Source: Bradyrhizobium liaoningense (lineage in GTDB: Bacteria; Pseudomonadota; Alphaproteobacteria; Rhizobiales; Xanthobacteraceae). Taken from it: a stretch of DNA of 64,000 nt. A program made the position numbers and the translations under genes. The first letter of the stretch is position 1. Each line of letters starts with the position of its first letter. The stretch lies in assembly GCF_018130825.1 (NCBI RefSeq), contig NZ_JAFCJS010000006.1, positions 1 to 64,000 on the forward strand. The letters run 5' to 3'. A model generated the notes under the pieces. That model was not told the origin of the DNA. It searched no databases and saw only the letters and a program-made list of their open reading frames with translations. This document shows positions 22,086 through 32,164 of this stretch, piece after piece.

Positions 22086-23816
22086 ATGCATGAGCTCATT
22101 CGCGACATCACCCTCTGTATTCTGTTTGCCTGGGGGCTGGGCCTGCTCGCCCATTTCTCCCGGCAACCCCTGATCCTGGCCTACCTTATCGCCGGCTTCT
22201 GCATAGGTCCATTCGGTGCCGGCTGGGTCCATTCGCAGGAGTCGATCAGCGTCATCTCCGAGCTCGGCCTGATCTTCATGCTGTTCATGATCGGCCTGGA
22301 GATCGACCTGAAGAAGATCGTCCGGGCCGGAAGGGTGATCCTGTTTGCGGCGGGCGGCCAGCTGCTCGGCGGCTGTGTGCTCGGCGTGCTGTTCTTCGTC
22401 GGCATCGGCCTGTCGCTCGGTGGCGGCCATTTCGACGCGGTCTATCTCTGTGTCGCCTGCGCGCTGTCGAGCACGGTCATCATCGTCAAGGTGCTCTACG
22501 AGAAGCGTGAACTCGACACGCTGCCGGGCCGCATCACGCTCGGCGTGCTGGTGCTGCAGGACATCTTCGCCATCCTGTTCCTGGCGGTGCAGCCGAGCCT
22601 TGCCAATCTGGAAGTCACCGTCATCCTGCTCTCGATCGGCCGCGTCGCGGTGCTGGTTGCGGCTGCGCTCCTGGTCAGCCGTTACGTACTGCCGCGCCTG
22701 TTCCACCAGATCGCCCGCCGCCCCGAGCTGATCCTGCTCGGCGCGCTCGCCTGGTGCTTTCTCGTCGCCGAGACCGCCGAGCGGCTGTCGCTGTCGCGCG
22801 AGATGGGCGCCCTGATCGCCGGCGTCTCGCTCTCGACCTTTCCTTACGCGCTCGACGTCACCGCCAAGGTCACCACGCTGCGGGACTTCTTCATCACGCT
22901 GTTCTTCGTCGCGCTCGGCATGACCATTCCCGTGCCCGGCCTCTCCGTGATCGGGCTTGCCTTGATGATCGCGGCGTTCACGGTGGTGAGCCGCCTCGTC
23001 ACCACCTTCACGCCGCTCTACCTGATGAAGCAGGGGCTGCGCGCGAGCCTGTTGCCGGCGCTCAACCTCGCGCAGATCTCCGAGTTTTCGCTGGTGGTGA
23101 TCCAGACCGGCGTCAACGACCACCACATCGCAGCCGAGACGGCGAATGCCGCCTCTTTCGCCTTCGTGGTGCTGGCGGTGCTCTCGACCTTCGCGATGAG
23201 CCGCAGCGACGAGATCACCCGCTGGGCGATCGGCCCGTTGAAGCGGATCGGCCTGCGCGATCTCGATCACGGCAACGGCCATGCCGAGGAGAGCCACGAG
23301 GGCGGCCATGGCGAGGCCCGCCGCATCGTCATCCTCGGCTTTTTCCGTGCGGCGAGCGCGCTGCTGGCGGAGATCGAGCGGCAGGCGCCGGTGCTGCTGG
23401 AGCAGATCACGGTGGTCGATTTCAACCCCAATGTGTACCAGACGCTGTTATCGCGCGGCCTGCACGTGATCTATGGCGACATCAGCAGCGCCGACACGCT
23501 GCTCCATGCCGGCGTCGGCAAGTCCGAGATGATCATCCTCAGCGTGCCGGACGCGCTCTTGAAGGGCGCCAGCAACGAGAAGCTGGTCCGTCACGTCCGC
23601 ACCCTCAATCCGACCGCATTGATCGTTGCCACGGCCGATCTGCTGTCGGATGTGGGGGAGCTCTATGCGGCCGGCGCCAGCTACGTCACGGTGACCCGGC
23701 TCAGCGATGCTCATGAGCTGTTTACCGTGATCGAAGCCGCCCAGGCCGGCCTGCTCGACGACAAGCGCGCCGAGCTCGATCTGCGGCTCGGCGAGCGGCG
23801 CGAGGTGCTGCCCTGA
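22086..23816 (+). CDS. KefB/YbaL-type cation:proton antiporter with TrkA-N domain
   Basis: This encodes 576 residues from the ATG at 22086; no strong ribosome site is visible. Residues ~1-385 form a CPA2 antiporter with about 12 spans ('FMLFMIGLEIDLKKI', 'SSTVIIVKVLYEK'). A His/Glu-rich linker ('HGNGHAEESHEGGHGEA') follows, then a cytoplasmic Rossmann TrkA-N domain that binds nucleotide ('VVDFNPNVYQTLLSRGLHVI', 'YGDISSADTL'). Relatives exchange K+ or Na+ for protons under nucleotide control. Confidence 0.9.
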   Translation: MHELIRDITLCILFAWGLGLLAHFSRQPLILAYLIAGFCIGPFGAGWVHSQESISVISELGLIFMLFMIGLEIDLKKIVRAGRVILFAAGGQLLGGCVLGVLFFVGIGLSLGGGHFDAVYLCVACALSSTVIIVKVLYEKRELDTLPGRITLGVLVLQDIFAILFLAVQPSLANLEVTVILLSIGRVAVLVAAALLVSRYVLPRLFHQIARRPELILLGALAWCFLVAETAERLSLSREMGALIAGVSLSTFPYALDVTAKVTTLRDFFITLFFVALGMTIPVPGLSVIGLALMIAAFTVVSRLVTTFTPLYLMKQGLRASLLPALNLAQISEFSLVVIQTGVNDHHIAAETANAASFAFVVLAVLSTFAMSRSDEITRWAIGPLKRIGLRDLDHGNGHAEESHEGGHGEARRIVILGFFRAASALLAEIERQAPVLLEQITVVDFNPNVYQTLLSRGLHVIYGDISSADTLLHAGVGKSEMIILSVPDALLKGASNEKLVRHVRTLNPTALIVATADLLSDVGELYAAGASYVTVTRLSDAHELFTVIEAAQAGLLDDKRAELDLRLGERREVLP

Positions 23817-24007
23817 CGGGCGGTTTGCCGTCTTCCGTCCGGGCCTCGCGCACCTATATCCTTGGTATCTTCGGTGCAAGCCTGAGGCCCGCGGGCCGGC
23901 CCGCCATCAGGCATATGCGGTTGCGTCCAGGACACTAGCGCTTGGAGCCAAGTCCGGCTAAGGCGTCCGGCTAAGCCTCCGGCCCCGTAACCGATAGAGA
24001 TTGGGAC

Positions 24008-25084
24008 ATGCCCGATACCGTCCAGGAAGTCTTGCAGGCCTTTGCCAGGGGCGAGCTCGTCGTCGTCACCGACGACGAGGACCGCGAGGGCGAGGGCGAC
24101 CTGATCGTCGCCGCCTCGCTCTGCACCGCCGAGAAGATGGCGTTCATCATCCGCCATACCTCCGGCATCGTCTGCGCCCCCGTGACCACCGAGGACGCCC
24201 GCCGCCTGCGGCTCGATCCGATGGTCGCCCACAACGATTCCGCGCACACCACCGCCTTCACGGTCTCGGTCGACTACAAGCCCGACGGCGGCACCGGCAT
24301 CTCGGCCGAGGAGCGTGCCTCGTGCTGCCGCGCGCTCGCCAACCCGAATGTCGGCGCCAACGACTTCGCCCGGCCGGGCCACATCTTCCCGCTGATCGCC
24401 AAGGACGGCGGCGTGCTGCTGCGCTCCGGCCATACCGAGGCCGCCGTCGATCTCTGCAAGCTCTCCGGCCTGCCGCCGGTCGGCGTCATCAGCGAGCTGA
24501 TGAACGACGACGGCAGCGTGATGAAGGGCGAGCAGGTCGCGCAGTTCGCCGCCAGGCACAAGCTCAAACACGTCACCATCGCGGACATGATCGCCTACCG
24601 CCAGGCGCGCGAGAAGCTGATCGAGCGGGTCTCGACCTTCGTCATCGATAGCCCGATCGGACCCTTGCAGGGCTATGCCTACCGCTCGCCGTTCGATTCC
24701 ATCGCCCACGTCGCCTTCGTCTACAACGGTGTCGGCGACGGCAAGAACGTGCTGACGCGCTTCCACAAGCCTAACATCGTCAAGGACACCTTCACCGGCC
24801 ACAAGCGCATGGCCGCCGTGCTCGAGCATTTCAAGAAGACCGGCCGCGGCGTGCTGGTCTACTTGCGAGACGGCGCTGCCGGCGTGCCCGTGTCCCCGCT
24901 TCCGGACGAGACCTCGACGGAGGCCGACCGCAACCGCCAGTGGCGCGAGATCGGCGTCGGTGCGCAGATCCTGCGCGATCTCGGCGTCACCTCGATCCGG
25001 CATCTCACCTCCTCGGTGCACGACTACAAGGGCCTGTCGGGCTTCGGCATCGAGATCGTCGCCAACGAGCAGCTCGAAACCTGA
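24008..25084 (+). CDS. ribB: 3,4-dihydroxy-2-butanone 4-phosphate synthase with degenerate GTP cyclohydrolase II domain
   Basis: This encodes 358 residues. The N-terminal ~200 residues are a full RibB: 'VVVTDDEDREGEGDLIVAA' binds ribulose 5-phosphate and Mg2+, and 'RPGHIFPLIAKDGGVLLRSG' with 'HTEAAVDL' completes the site. It makes the four-carbon riboflavin precursor. The C-terminal domain aligns with RibA ('GRGVLVYLRDGAAG', 'LGVTSIRHLT') but the Zn-binding Cys cluster is absent (it reads 'DTFTGHKRMAAVLEHF'), so GTP hydrolysis is unlikely. No FMN riboswitch is seen upstream. Confidence 0.93.
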   Translation: MPDTVQEVLQAFARGELVVVTDDEDREGEGDLIVAASLCTAEKMAFIIRHTSGIVCAPVTTEDARRLRLDPMVAHNDSAHTTAFTVSVDYKPDGGTGISAEERASCCRALANPNVGANDFARPGHIFPLIAKDGGVLLRSGHTEAAVDLCKLSGLPPVGVISELMNDDGSVMKGEQVAQFAARHKLKHVTIADMIAYRQAREKLIERVSTFVIDSPIGPLQGYAYRSPFDSIAHVAFVYNGVGDGKNVLTRFHKPNIVKDTFTGHKRMAAVLEHFKKTGRGVLVYLRDGAAGVPVSPLPDETSTEADRNRQWREIGVGAQILRDLGVTSIRHLTSSVHDYKGLSGFGIEIVANEQLET

Positions 25085-25089
25085 CACGC

Positions 25090-25190
25090 AGTGTCATTCC
25101 GGGATGGCGCTGAAAGCGCCAGACCCGAAATCTCGAGGTGGTAAGCAAAGACATGCCGGGTTCGCCGTTGCGCGAGCCGGAATGACCGAA
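25090..25190. repeat. Intergenic palindromic repeat (GTCATTCCGG family), degenerate
   Basis: It begins TGTCATTCCGGGATGGCGC and ends GCCGGAATGACC, matching the outer arms of the repeats at 26501, 27528 and 28578, with a diverged centre. Confidence 0.65.
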
Positions 25191-25274
25191 ACCAGGATGC
25201 ATTTGCACTTGTTGCCGCGGCGCTTTAATTTGTCGGGCAATTATTAGACGGAACCAGACGCGAAAGGACGTTTC

Positions 25275-26489
<1,215 letters not shown>

Positions 26490-26500
26490 TTACGTTCTTC

Positions 26501-26583
26501 GTCATTCCGGGGCGATGCGAAGCATCGAACCCGGAATCTCGAGATTCCGGGTCTGGCCCTGACGGGCCATCCTGGAATGACGT
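26501..26583. repeat. Intergenic palindromic repeat (GTCATTCCGG family)
   Basis: Outer arms GTCATTCC and GGAATGAC enclose an inner palindrome CCCGGAATCTCGAGATTCCGGG. It sits between gcdH and the MBL gene. Confidence 0.85.
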
Positions 26584-26603
26584 CAAAGAACAAAGAAGAA
26601 GCC

Positions 26604-27521
26604 ATGTCCGACAACGACGACGTCCCGTTCAACCGCAACTTTCCGCTTCAGCCTGGCGTCGTCGAGGAAGTCCGTCCCGGCGTGCGGCGTGTGCTCTGTA
26701 ACAATCCGAGCCCCTTCACCTTCACCGGCACGGTCAGCTACATCGTCGGCACCGGCAACGTCGCGATCATCGATCCCGGCCCGGACGACGCGGCGCATGC
26801 GGCCGCGCTGCTCGAGGCCGTGCGCGGCGAGACTGTGAGCCACATCTTCGTCACCCACACCCACCGTGACCACTCGCCGAACACCGCGCGGATCAAGCAG
26901 GCGACCGGCGCGCCGGTCTATGCCGAAGGTCCGCACCGCGCCTCGCGCCCGCGCTTCGAGAGCGAGAAGCACAATCCGGAATCCGGCGTCGATCGCGATT
27001 TCGTCCCCGACATCAGGATCGCCCATGGCGACGTCGTCGAGGGCGACGGATGGCGGCTCGAGGCGGTGGCGACGCCCGGTCACACGGCCAATCACCTCGC
27101 CTTCGCCTGGCCGGAGCGGAAATTCAATTTCGTCGGCGACCACGTGATGGGCTGGTCGACCTCGATCGTGGCGCCGCCCGATGGCTCGATGATCGACTAC
27201 ATGGACTCGCTCGACCGCCTCGCCGCGCGCGAGGAGGATCTCTACTTCTCCGGTCACGGCCCCGAGATCCCGGACGGCCCGCGCTTCGTGCGTTTCCTGA
27301 TCCGCCACCGCAAGGCGCGCGAGGCCTCGATCCTGCACCGCCTCGCCAAGGGCGAGGCCGATATCCCGACCATGGTGCGCGCGATCTATATCGGCATCGA
27401 TCCGAGGCTGACAACGGCCGCCGGCTATTCCGTGCTGGCGCATCTGGAAGACCTCGTCGCGCGCGGCGTGGTGGCAACCGATGGTGATCCCGTGATCACC
27501 GGGACGTACCGGATGGCCTAG
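26604..27521 (+). CDS. MBL-fold metallo-hydrolase (LACTB2-like)
   Basis: This encodes 305 residues from the ATG at 26604. The metallo-beta-lactamase Zn motif is 'THTHRDH' (84-90), with further ligands in 'VATPGHTANHLAF' and 'FVGDHVMGWS'. The C-terminal ~60 residues ('RHRKAREASILHRLAKGE', 'AGYSVLAHLEDLVARGVV') form the winged-helix cap of LACTB2-like enzymes, some of which are endoribonucleases and some thioesterase or glyoxalase-II-like. The substrate cannot be decided. It lies between two repeats of the same palindromic family. Confidence 0.85.
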   Translation: MSDNDDVPFNRNFPLQPGVVEEVRPGVRRVLCNNPSPFTFTGTVSYIVGTGNVAIIDPGPDDAAHAAALLEAVRGETVSHIFVTHTHRDHSPNTARIKQATGAPVYAEGPHRASRPRFESEKHNPESGVDRDFVPDIRIAHGDVVEGDGWRLEAVATPGHTANHLAFAWPERKFNFVGDHVMGWSTSIVAPPDGSMIDYMDSLDRLAAREEDLYFSGHGPEIPDGPRFVRFLIRHRKAREASILHRLAKGEADIPTMVRAIYIGIDPRLTTAAGYSVLAHLEDLVARGVVATDGDPVITGTYRMA

Positions 27522-27527
27522 CTCGTC

Positions 27528-27607
27528 ATTCCGGGGCGCGTGTCAGCGCGAGCTATGATGCGCAATTGCGCATCATAGTTCGATGCTGCGCATCGCCCCG
27601 GAATGAC
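27528..27607. repeat. Intergenic palindromic repeat with inserted 26-bp palindrome
   Basis: Arms GTCATTCCGGGGCG and CGCCCCGGAATGAC flank a second, perfect palindrome at 27553-27578 (arm CTATGATGCGCAA). Confidence 0.85.
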
Positions 27608-27615
27608 ACCAGGGG

Positions 27616-28470
27616 CTATTTCTTCACTGTCTTCGCCGGAGCCTTCGGCGGCGCGACCGGGGTCTTCTTCACCGGCTTGAGCGCATCGGCGTCCGCAGCG
27701 GTGTTGAGATCCTCGATGAATTTCCTCACACGTGCGGCATTGCTGCCGAGATCGCTATCGAAATAGCGCGAGGCGGAGCGGATATCGACGCGGGAATCCT
27801 CGCCGTCGGGCACGACCCTGATGGAAATGTCCTCGCGCAAGCCCATGATCGGCGTGCGGGCCACCGCCTCGATGCGGCCGATACGGCGCGGCGGCTGCGG
27901 CGCGCGCTCGTCGATGACGAGCCATTTGCGCTTGTTGACCAGTTGGAGCGCGATCGCATAGGCGCGATCGACCGGGATCTCGAGCTCGATCGGTTCGATA
28001 TCGGGGTAGAAATGGCGCTGCTGCTCGGCCGAGTAGAGGCCGGCATAGACGGCCGTGTTGGCGCCGTCGCCGGTGCGCAGCCGCGCCAATGCGTCGAAGC
28101 GGGGCGGGTCGATCGGGTCGGTGGTGATGTCGTGGATCGCCGGCAGCTTGCGGTATTGCAGGGCGAGATAGGCGGGGTAGGCGAGGATCGCGCCGTCGAT
28201 CAGGAACGCGAGCAGAATCCGCGCCATGCCGCGCGAGCCGTTCTGCCAGATCGCGGCGAAGCCCGCGAGCCCGAACAGGATCGAGAGCCCCGCGATTGTG
28301 AGGCCTCCGAAGAAGGTGACGAGCGCCGGCTTCGGCTCCAGGAAGCCGAAGCGGACGACAATGATCGACACCAATACGGCCACCACCGCGAACACGGCGA
28401 GATTGCGCGCCCAGCTGGCGAGGCTGGACACGGGCTCCGTCTGGTAGGGAGCGGAAAACCTGCGGGCCAT
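27616..28470 (-). CDS. DUF1499 membrane protein
   Basis: This encodes 284 residues from the ATG at 28470; the frame is open to another ATG at 28536. Three N-terminal spans (residues ~20-38, 48-68, 81-100) precede a ~150-residue soluble domain of the DUF1499 type ('RFDALARLRTGDGANTAVYA', 'RIEAVARTPIMGLREDISIR', 'VDIRSASRYFDSDLGSNAAR'). It ends in a Lys/Pro/Ala-rich tail. DUF1499 proteins are found in many bacteria and plant plastids with no established activity. Palindromic repeats lie on both sides. Confidence 0.8.
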   Translation of the reverse strand: MARRFSAPYQTEPVSSLASWARNLAVFAVVAVLVSIIVVRFGFLEPKPALVTFFGGLTIAGLSILFGLAGFAAIWQNGSRGMARILLAFLIDGAILAYPAYLALQYRKLPAIHDITTDPIDPPRFDALARLRTGDGANTAVYAGLYSAEQQRHFYPDIEPIELEIPVDRAYAIALQLVNKRKWLVIDERAPQPPRRIGRIEAVARTPIMGLREDISIRVVPDGEDSRVDIRSASRYFDSDLGSNAARVRKFIEDLNTAADADALKPVKKTPVAPPKAPAKTVKK

Positions 28471-28577
28471 CGGGTGAAGCTCTGCCGGGGTCTTGGTGCC
28501 GGCCGATCTGGCGCGACGATGAGCCGTTGAGACCACGGCCCGCGGGCAAATTCAAGGGTTCCGGCTCTTCATTGCCC

Positions 28578-28660
28578 GTCATTCCGGGGCGCCCAAAGGG
28601 CGAGCCCGGAATCTCGAGATTCCGGGTTCGATGCCGTTGGCATCGCCCCGGAATGACGTG
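28578..28660. repeat. Intergenic palindromic repeat (GTCATTCCGG family)
   Basis: Outer arms GTCATTCCGGGGCG and CGCCCCGGAATGAC enclose the same core as at 26501 (CCCGGAATCTCGAGATTCCGGG). It lies between the DUF1499 and acyl-CoA ligase genes. Confidence 0.85.
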
Positions 28661-28667
28661 TAAGCCC

Positions 28668-30296
28668 CTACGCCGCCGCGTTCGGGAAGCGGTAATCCTT
28701 GAACTGGTCGCGTAGCGCCGTCTTCAGGATCTTGCCGGTGGCGGTGTGCGGGATGCCGTCGACGAAGGCGACGTCATCGGGCATCCACCATTTGGCGATC
28801 TTGCCGTCCATGTATTTCAGGATGTCCTCGCGGCTCGCCTGCTGGCCCTGCTTGAGCTGCACGATCAGGAGCGGCCGCTCGTCCCATTTGGGATGGAATA
28901 CGCCGATCACGGCGGCTTCCGCCACGGCCGGATGGCCGACCGCGAGGTTTTCGAGGTCGATCGAGGAGATCCACTCGCCGCCGGACTTGATCACGTCCTT
29001 GGAACGGTCGGTGATCCGCATGTAGCCGTCCTCGTCGATGGTCGAGACGTCGCCGGTGTCGAAGAAGCCTTCCTCGTCGAGGATGTTGGCGTCGACGCGG
29101 TAATAGGCCTTGGCCACGGCGGGGCCGGAGACCTTGAGGCGGCCAAAAGTCTTGCCGTCCCAGGGCAACTCCTTGCCGGCATCGTCGGTGATCTTCATCT
29201 GCACGGCGAAGGGGGCATAACCCTGCATCTGCAGCACGTCGAGCTTGGCGTCACCGGTCGCGTTCTGGAACGGCGGCTTCAGCGCCGCGACGCTGCCGAT
29301 CGGGCTCATCTCGGTCATGCCCCAGGCGTGGCGGACGCTCGAGCCCATGTCGAGGAAGGCCTTGATCATCGAGCGCGGCATCGCCGAGCCGCCGCAGATC
29401 ACCATCTTCAGGTCCGGCAGCTTCAGATTATTGGCGGCCATGTGCTGGAGCAGCATCAGCCACACCGTGGGCACGCCCGCGGTGTGTGTCACCTTCTCGG
29501 TCGAGAGCAGCTCGTAGACCGAGGCGCCGTCGAGCTTGGCGCCGGGCATGACCAGCTTGGTGCCCTGCGAGGGCGCGGAGAACGCGATGCCCCAGCTGTT
29601 GGCGTGGAACAGCGGCACCACCGGCAGCATCGTCTCGGAGGCGCTGGTGCCGAGCGCATCGACATTGTTGGCCATCAGCGCGTGCAGCACGTTGGAGCGG
29701 TGCGAGTACAGCACGCCCTTCGGATCGCCCGTGGTGCCCGACGTGTAGCACATCGCGGCCGCCGTGTTCTCGTCAAAGTCCTTCCATTTGAATTTGCCGT
29801 CGGCCTGCGCAATCCAGTCCTCGTAGGCCACCGCATTCTTCAGCGTGGTCTGCGGCATATGCGCCTTGTCGGTGAGCACGATGTAGCGCTCCACGCTTGG
29901 CAGCTTGTCGGCGATCTTCTCCAGGATCGGAACGAAGGTGATGTCGGTCATCACGATGCGGTCCTGCGCATGGTTGATGATCCAGGCGATCTGCTCGGGG
30001 AAAAGGCGGGGATTGACGGTATGGCAGATGGCGCCGATCCCCATGATGCCGTACCACACCTCGAGATGGCGCCAGGTGTTCCAGGCGATCGTTGCGACCC
30101 GGTCGCCGAGCTTGATGCCGTCGCGCTCCAGCATCTGGGAGACCTTGAGCGCGCGCTTGTGGATCTCGGCATAGTTGGTGCGATGGATCGGTCCCTCGAT
30201 CGATCGCGTGACCACCTCCTGCTTGCCATGAATCCTGGCGGCGTGTTCGATGATCCGGTGGCAGAGCAGGGGCCAGTCTTGCATCAAACCAAGCAT
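28668..30296 (-). CDS. Fatty acyl-CoA synthetase (AMP-forming)
   Basis: This encodes 542 residues from the ATG at 30296, behind GGAGGAACG. The adenylation motif 'TSGTTGDPKGVLYSHRS' and the gate motif 'WGMTEMSPIG' are clear, followed by 'FDTGDVSTIDEDGYMRITDR' and the C-terminal catalytic Lys in 'PHTATGKILKTALRDQF'. It resembles AlkK/FadD3-like medium- and long-chain ligases, which make acyl-CoA from a fatty acid, ATP and CoA before beta-oxidation. Chain length is not determined. It is divergent from the extensin-like gene. Confidence 0.92.
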   Translation of the reverse strand: MLGLMQDWPLLCHRIIEHAARIHGKQEVVTRSIEGPIHRTNYAEIHKRALKVSQMLERDGIKLGDRVATIAWNTWRHLEVWYGIMGIGAICHTVNPRLFPEQIAWIINHAQDRIVMTDITFVPILEKIADKLPSVERYIVLTDKAHMPQTTLKNAVAYEDWIAQADGKFKWKDFDENTAAAMCYTSGTTGDPKGVLYSHRSNVLHALMANNVDALGTSASETMLPVVPLFHANSWGIAFSAPSQGTKLVMPGAKLDGASVYELLSTEKVTHTAGVPTVWLMLLQHMAANNLKLPDLKMVICGGSAMPRSMIKAFLDMGSSVRHAWGMTEMSPIGSVAALKPPFQNATGDAKLDVLQMQGYAPFAVQMKITDDAGKELPWDGKTFGRLKVSGPAVAKAYYRVDANILDEEGFFDTGDVSTIDEDGYMRITDRSKDVIKSGGEWISSIDLENLAVGHPAVAEAAVIGVFHPKWDERPLLIVQLKQGQQASREDILKYMDGKIAKWWMPDDVAFVDGIPHTATGKILKTALRDQFKDYRFPNAAA

Positions 30297-30361
30297 TCCG
30301 ACGTTCCTCCGAGAAGTCGCTGGGCGCGTTTTTGCTCTCAGCGTTGGGCCAAAGAATTGTC

Positions 30362-31441
30362 ATGAATTTTAGCCTGCCGGACTTTCGCCGCAAATGGTCT
30401 TGTCGCGGCTATATGTCCGCCGGCGCGGCAATGGTTACCGTCGCGCTGGGACTGTCGCTTGTGCTGACGGAGCGGGCAGAGGCGCGAAAATATGCTGCGC
30501 CGTTCGATATCTTTGGCCTTGGTACACCACGGCCGCGTGCGAGGGTTCATTCGGCCAGGATCCCGCTCCCGAAACCGCGCCCCGAGGAGGCCCCGAAAGC
30601 CTCGGACGAGGCCCCGCCGGAGGCCGAGGGCAAGCCGTCCCCGGACAAGCCGGGTGACACCAAGCCCGCCGAGGCGGCGCGACCGCCCGAGAAGCAACTC
30701 TCCGCCTGCCGCCTCGCGCTGACCGAAGAGGTTGCGATCGCACCTTCCATCCCGGATATCCGCGGCCCCGGCGCCTGCGGCGGCGAGGATCTGGTGCGGC
30801 TGGAAGCCATCGTGCTGCCGGACAAGCGCAAGGTGACGGTGAAGCCGGCGGCGATCCTCCGCTGCACCATGGCCTCCGCGATCGCGGACTGGGTGCGCAA
30901 GGACATGGTGCCGCTGGCCGCGAGCCTCGGCACCACCATCAGCGATCTCGACAATTTCGACAGCTTCGAGTGCCGGGGCCGCAACCGCATCGTTGGCGCG
31001 ATGCTGTCCGAGCACGGCAAGGCCAACGCGCTCGACGTCCGCGCCATCAAGCTCGCCAACGGGCAGTCGATCGGCCTCACCGACCGCTCCATGTCGCGCG
31101 ATGTGCGCGAGCGCGTGCTGCATTCGGTCTGCGCGCGCTTCTCCACCGTGCTCGGGCCGGGCTCGGACTGGTACCACGAGGACCACATCCATCTCGATCT
31201 CGCGCAGCGGCGCAACGACTACCGGATCTGCCAGTGGAATGTCTGGGATCCCCTGCCGCAGGTCGCCCCGCTCTTGCCGGCGGAGCGCCCCGAGGAGGCG
31301 CCGCCGCGCGAGGTCGCGGCCAAGCCTGAGGCAAAGGAAGGCGCCGATGACGAGGCGGCCGAGAAATCCTCTCGGCCTGTGGAGAAGTCGACACCCGAGA
31401 AGGCTCAGCCGCACAAGCCGGCAACAAAAAAGCGCCGGTAA
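30362..31441 (+). CDS. Extensin-like family protein (putative peptidoglycan peptidase)
   Basis: This encodes 359 residues from the ATG at 30362; an ATG at 30413 is an alternative. A hydrophobic signal segment (~23-45) is followed by a Pro/Glu/Lys-rich linker, then the extensin-like domain (~115-290): 'SACRLALTEEVAIAPSIPDI', 'FECRGRNRIVGAMLSEHGKA', 'NALDVRAIKLANG', and the His-containing 'DWYHEDHIHLDLAQRR'. That His/Asp pattern resembles D-Ala-D-Ala metallopeptidases, suggesting action on the wall. A second Pro/Glu/Lys-rich tail ends the protein. It converges on an L,D-transpeptidase gene. Confidence 0.85.
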   Translation: MNFSLPDFRRKWSCRGYMSAGAAMVTVALGLSLVLTERAEARKYAAPFDIFGLGTPRPRARVHSARIPLPKPRPEEAPKASDEAPPEAEGKPSPDKPGDTKPAEAARPPEKQLSACRLALTEEVAIAPSIPDIRGPGACGGEDLVRLEAIVLPDKRKVTVKPAAILRCTMASAIADWVRKDMVPLAASLGTTISDLDNFDSFECRGRNRIVGAMLSEHGKANALDVRAIKLANGQSIGLTDRSMSRDVRERVLHSVCARFSTVLGPGSDWYHEDHIHLDLAQRRNDYRICQWNVWDPLPQVAPLLPAERPEEAPPREVAAKPEAKEGADDEAAEKSSRPVEKSTPEKAQPHKPATKKRR

Positions 31442-31456
31442 AACCGGCGCTTTTGG
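31428..31456. terminator. Bidirectional intrinsic terminator
   Basis: AAAAGCGCCGGT and ACCGGCGCTTTT are perfect 12-base arms around AAA. The stem overlaps the stop codon of the extensin-like gene and serves the convergent L,D-transpeptidase gene as well. Confidence 0.85.
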
Positions 31457-31477
31457 ATTTCAGAGATCAGGAGGCGA

Positions 31478-32164
31478 TCAGTAGCTACCCGCCTGGCCGG
31501 TTCCGCCGGCGCCGAGCGCCAGACGGGAATTGTAGGGGGAATCACCGTGCTTGGGCTCGAGCACCACGACGATGGTGCCGACCTTGACGCGATCATAGAG
31601 ATCGATCGCGTCCTCGTTGGTCAGGCGGATGCAGCCTGACGAAATCGAGGCGCCGATATATTCCGGCTGGTTGGTGCCGTGGATGCGGAACAATGTGTCT
31701 TTCCCGCCGGAATAGAGGTAAATCGCGCGGGAGCCCATCGGATTGTCCGGACCCGGTGCGACATAGGTCGGCACGCCCAGGCGCGAAATTTCGCCGGGGG
31801 TGGGGTGCCAGGCCGGCCACTCGGTCTTGCTGCCTACCTTGGCGATGCCCGACCAGGCCATAGCCTCTTCGCCGACGGTGATGCCGTAACGGATCGCCTT
31901 GCCGCCATCCTGCACGTAATAGAGGTAGTGATTGTCGGAATCGACCACGATCGAGCCCGGCGATTCCTTGCGGTGATATTCGACGATGGCGCGGCGGAAC
32001 GGCTCTGCGACAGGGGTGTTTTCATACCGAACTTTGGCAAGGAGTTCCTTGTCCTTCGGCTTGAATGCCTTGGTGTCGGTCGCCTCGAAATGCGTGGCCT
32101 GCATGCAGCCCGACAGCATCAGGCCCGCGGCCAAAATTCCCAACTTAACTTTCAGCGACGACAT
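31478..32164 (-). CDS. L,D-transpeptidase (YkuD), lipoprotein
   Basis: This encodes 228 residues from the ATG at 32164. A lipobox ('LMLSGC', Cys ~20) predicts a membrane-anchored lipoprotein. The YkuD domain (~75-205) contains 'IVVDSDNHYLYYVQDGGKAI' and the active site 'HGTNQPEYIGASISSGCIR' with catalytic His and Cys. Such enzymes form 3-3 peptidoglycan cross-links or attach wall-linked proteins, chemistry that is dominant in Rhizobiales. It converges on the extensin-like gene, a second wall enzyme, at a shared terminator. Confidence 0.92.
   Translation of the reverse strand: MSSLKVKLGILAAGLMLSGCMQATHFEATDTKAFKPKDKELLAKVRYENTPVAEPFRRAIVEYHRKESPGSIVVDSDNHYLYYVQDGGKAIRYGITVGEEAMAWSGIAKVGSKTEWPAWHPTPGEISRLGVPTYVAPGPDNPMGSRAIYLYSGGKDTLFRIHGTNQPEYIGASISSGCIRLTNEDAIDLYDRVKVGTIVVVLEPKHGDSPYNSRLALGAGGTGQAGSY

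Noticed and set aside
22056..23309. 417-codon minus-strand frame opposite the KefB-type antiporter
   Set aside because: It is the high-GC antisense shadow of a clear membrane protein; its translation is Arg/His/Glu-rich with no domain.
23817..24007. FMN riboswitch upstream of ribB
   Set aside because: The conserved RFN blocks are absent from the 191-bp leader.
28746..30365. 539-codon plus-strand frame opposite the acyl-CoA ligase
   Set aside because: It is antisense to a well-defined AMP-forming ligase and has no recognisable family.
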